From JAYGED01 sp046582565 (GTDB lineage Bacteria; Pseudomonadota; Alphaproteobacteria; JAAXGF01), in assembly GCA_046582565.1 (NCBI GenBank), contig JAYGED010000107.1, forward strand, positions 1-7,737: 7,737 nucleotides of DNA, read 5' to 3'. The notes beneath the pieces were generated by a model. That model was not told the origin of the DNA. It made no database searches and was given only the letters and a program-made list of their open reading frames with translations. A program made the translations under genes and the position numbers. Each line of letters opens with the position of its first letter. Within the stretch, counting starts at the first letter, position 1. This document shows positions 6,121 through 7,737 of the stretch, piece by piece.

Positions 6121-7737
6121 CGCTGCCAGACTGCAGGCTCTGGTCGTCCTTTTGGCGCTTGTCGCCGCTTCGCCCTTGGCCGCCCAGCTGAGCTCTCCTA
6201 CCGACCAGCAAAGTCTACCTCTCGACATAGTTCCCCTGTCGCCGGTGGAAGTCGAGCCGATCGCCGAGGAGCCCGTGATCCCGGTCGAAATTGTCGAGCC
6301 CCTGGAGGCAGCGCCGGATGACACGGTGACCGGCGACACGGTGACCGAAGAGGCGATAACCGGCGACGCAGTGACCGGAGAGGCGATAACCGGCGACGCG
6401 GTGCAGGCCGCCAGCCAAGCGGAAGCCATCGACGCCAATGTGGAAGTCGGATCCATCCAGGCGCCCGATCCGGAAGCCATTGGGCTCATGGAAGAGGCCG
6501 AAGGCGGTTTCCCCTACGACATGTGGCGCGGCAGCGACCGCGCGCTGATCGAGCGTATGCTGCCCAGGCTTCCCGCCGGGGGCACATCACGGGCGATGAA
6601 CGACCTGGCGCGCCGCCTGTTGCTGAGTACGGCCGCGCCGCCGGCCGGCCCGGCGAAGGAAAACCTTCTGGCGATTCGCATCGAACGTCTTGCCGCCATG
6701 GGCGACAGCGTGTCGATGAACCATCTGATGCGCTCGGTGCCGCCCGATCTCTACGACTCCGCCCTGTTGCAGACGCGGCTCGATTCCCTGCTGCTGATCG
6801 CCGATTACGTCGGCGCCTGTAGCCTGGCGCGCGAACTGGTGCGCCGCGATGACACCCCCTATTGGGAAAAGGTGCTGATCTTCTGTCAGGCGCTGAACGA
6901 ACGCCATGACGCCGCTGCCTTAGGCCTCAGCCTGTTACGCGAACGCAGCGTCGAGCAAGATTTAGGCTTCGAAACCCTGCTCAGAGCCCTGGCCGGCGAC
7001 GGCTCGGCCAAGCTCGACAGCCTGCCGGCGCCGACGGCGCTGCATCTCTCCATGGTGCGCGCGGCCCGTCTCTCGGTGCCCGAGGATGCCGTCGAGGGTG
7101 CCGAGCCGGCGATCGCCAGGGCCATCGCCCTGACCGCCGGGGTGCCGCTCGATTTCAGGCTGCGGGCGGCGGAACGCGCCGAAGCCCTCGGCACCCTGGA
7201 TACGGAGACCCTCGCCGAACTCTATGTCAGCGTCCCCTTCACCTCGGAAGAACTGGCCTATCCCTGGCGCCGCTTAAAGACCGACAAGGGGCCCATGGCC
7301 CGGGCCCTGCTGCATCAGGCCATCGCCATTCAGGTGGTGCCCGCGGCGCGCGCCGAAGTGCTGCGCGCGGCCTGGCAGCTGGGCGGCGAGTCCGGCGGCT
7401 GGGACGGCTATGCCACGGCGGCCAGGGTCACCCTGAGCGAGCTTATCGGCCTCAACCCCCTGCCCGAGCTGGTGTGGATCGCCGGTGACGCCATCCGCGC
7501 CCTGCTCGCCGCTGGGCGCCCCGATATGGTTACCGGCTGGCTCGACCTGGCCGCGTCCCAGGCGGGCGCCAACGCCAAGGCGGCGGCGGCGGTGGCCGAG
7601 CTATCCCCGATTATCGGCCTGGCCGACGATGAAGACGCGACGCCGTGGGACGACGCCCGCTTTGCCGCCTGGCGCCAATCCCAGAACGGCGCAACCGAGG
7701 GCATGCGCCGCCTGCGCACGGCCATGCTGTTCGGCCT
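6101..7737 (+). CDS. Exported helix-rich protein of unknown function with acidic repeat linker (3' end outside window)
   Basis: 545 codons are visible and the frame is still open at the right edge. Residues 1-28 form a signal peptide: R5 and R10, a hydrophobic core ALVVLLALVAA, and an AxA-type cleavage site around PLAAQ. Residues about 30-130 are a proline- and acid-rich low-complexity linker with a pentapeptide repeat at 75-101. From about 135 onward the chain is rich in alanine, leucine and arginine and looks like stacked helical hairpins (TPR-like or alpha-solenoid), though no family could be assigned. C240 and C262 are the only cysteines seen and could form a periplasmic disulfide. Alanine-rich proteins of this sort can be mislabelled 'antifreeze'; nothing here supports that. 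ATG at 6101 was chosen because an in-frame TAA lies at 6089-6091 and the signal peptide begins there. It overlaps the 46-aa gene by 20 nt. Confidence 0.85.
   Translation, partial: MILLRISAARLQALVVLLALVAASPLAAQLSSPTDQQSLPLDIVPLSPVEVEPIAEEPVIPVEIVEPLEAAPDDTVTGDTVTEEAITGDAVTGEAITGDAVQAASQAEAIDANVEVGSIQAPDPEAIGLMEEAEGGFPYDMWRGSDRALIERMLPRLPAGGTSRAMNDLARRLLLSTAAPPAGPAKENLLAIRIERLAAMGDSVSMNHLMRSVPPDLYDSALLQTRLDSLLLIADYVGACSLARELVRRDDTPYWEKVLIFCQALNERHDAAALGLSLLRERSVEQDLGFETLLRALAGDGSAKLDSLPAPTALHLSMVRAARLSVPEDAVEGAEPAIARAIALTAGVPLDFRLRAAERAEALGTLDTETLAELYVSVPFTSEELAYPWRRLKTDKGPMARALLHQAIAIQVVPAARAEVLRAAWQLGGESGGWDGYATAARVTLSELIGLNPLPELVWIAGDAIRALLAAGRPDMVTGWLDLAASQAGANAKAAAAVAELSPIIGLADDEDATPWDDARFAAWRQSQNGATEGMRRLRTAMLFG
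6323..6403 (+). repeat. 15-bp coding minisatellite (pentapeptide T/A-V/I-T-G/E-D/E, about 5.4 copies)
   Basis: The units encode TVTGD, TVTEE, AITGD, AVTGE, AITGD and AV in frame. A higher-order 30-bp unit is clear: the 20-mer GAGGCGATAACCGGCGACGC occurs at 6350-6369 and again at 6380-6399. Near-identity at the DNA level, including synonymous sites, points to recent slippage or unequal crossing-over, so copy number probably varies between strains. The result is a flexible acidic linker in an exported protein. Confidence 0.9.

Noticed and set aside
6007..6489. 160-codon minus-strand frame with TVSPV/VIASP-like repeats
   Set aside because: The repeats mirror the coding minisatellite on the plus strand, where a signal peptide and long open frame show the real gene.

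Overview
This window looks like chromosomal core and near-core sequence from a GC-rich alphaproteobacterium, probably Rhodospirillales-like. The basis is the gene set and order: aroK-aroB followed by a CNNM/CorC-type protein, a DUF2889 protein, a short protein with a C-terminal J domain, a class III cyclase, and a tiny membrane protein carrying a WDIPAPT motif. The taxonomic call is inference. I see no rRNA, tRNA, insertion sequence, CRISPR array or phage gene.

Left part (about 1-1815, all minus strand). A class III adenylate cyclase enters from the left edge, with its N-terminal catalytic domain visible and its C-terminus outside the window. Upstream of it are a 190-residue protein with a C-terminal J domain and a DUF2889 protein. 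The J-domain gene has a well-formed promoter whose predicted transcription start falls on its own ATG, which suggests a leaderless mRNA.

Middle part (1888-5775, all minus strand). A compact four-gene unit is read in the order aroK, aroB, CNNM/CorC-type membrane protein, AEC-family permease. aroK/aroB and aroB/CNNM each overlap by 4 nt (GTGA and ATGA), and CNNM/AEC are 2 nt apart, so the unit is almost certainly one translationally coupled operon. AroK phosphorylates shikimate and AroB makes 3-dehydroquinate, two steps of the chorismate pathway. The two membrane proteins are probably a divalent-cation transporter or regulator and an organic-anion permease.

Right part (5776-7737). A 204-bp intergenic region contains an AT-rich island with a 16-bp imperfect tandem repeat bracketed by an 8-bp inverted repeat. 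It separates aroK from a divergent plus-strand pair: a 46-residue single-pass membrane protein and, overlapping its end by 20 nt, a long exported protein that runs off the right edge. The exported protein has a signal peptide, a 15-bp minisatellite encoding an acidic pentapeptide repeat, and a helix-rich body with a likely disulfide. This pair is the least understood part of the window. Nothing here is a clear new defence or mobile system; most of the window is ordinary housekeeping sequence.
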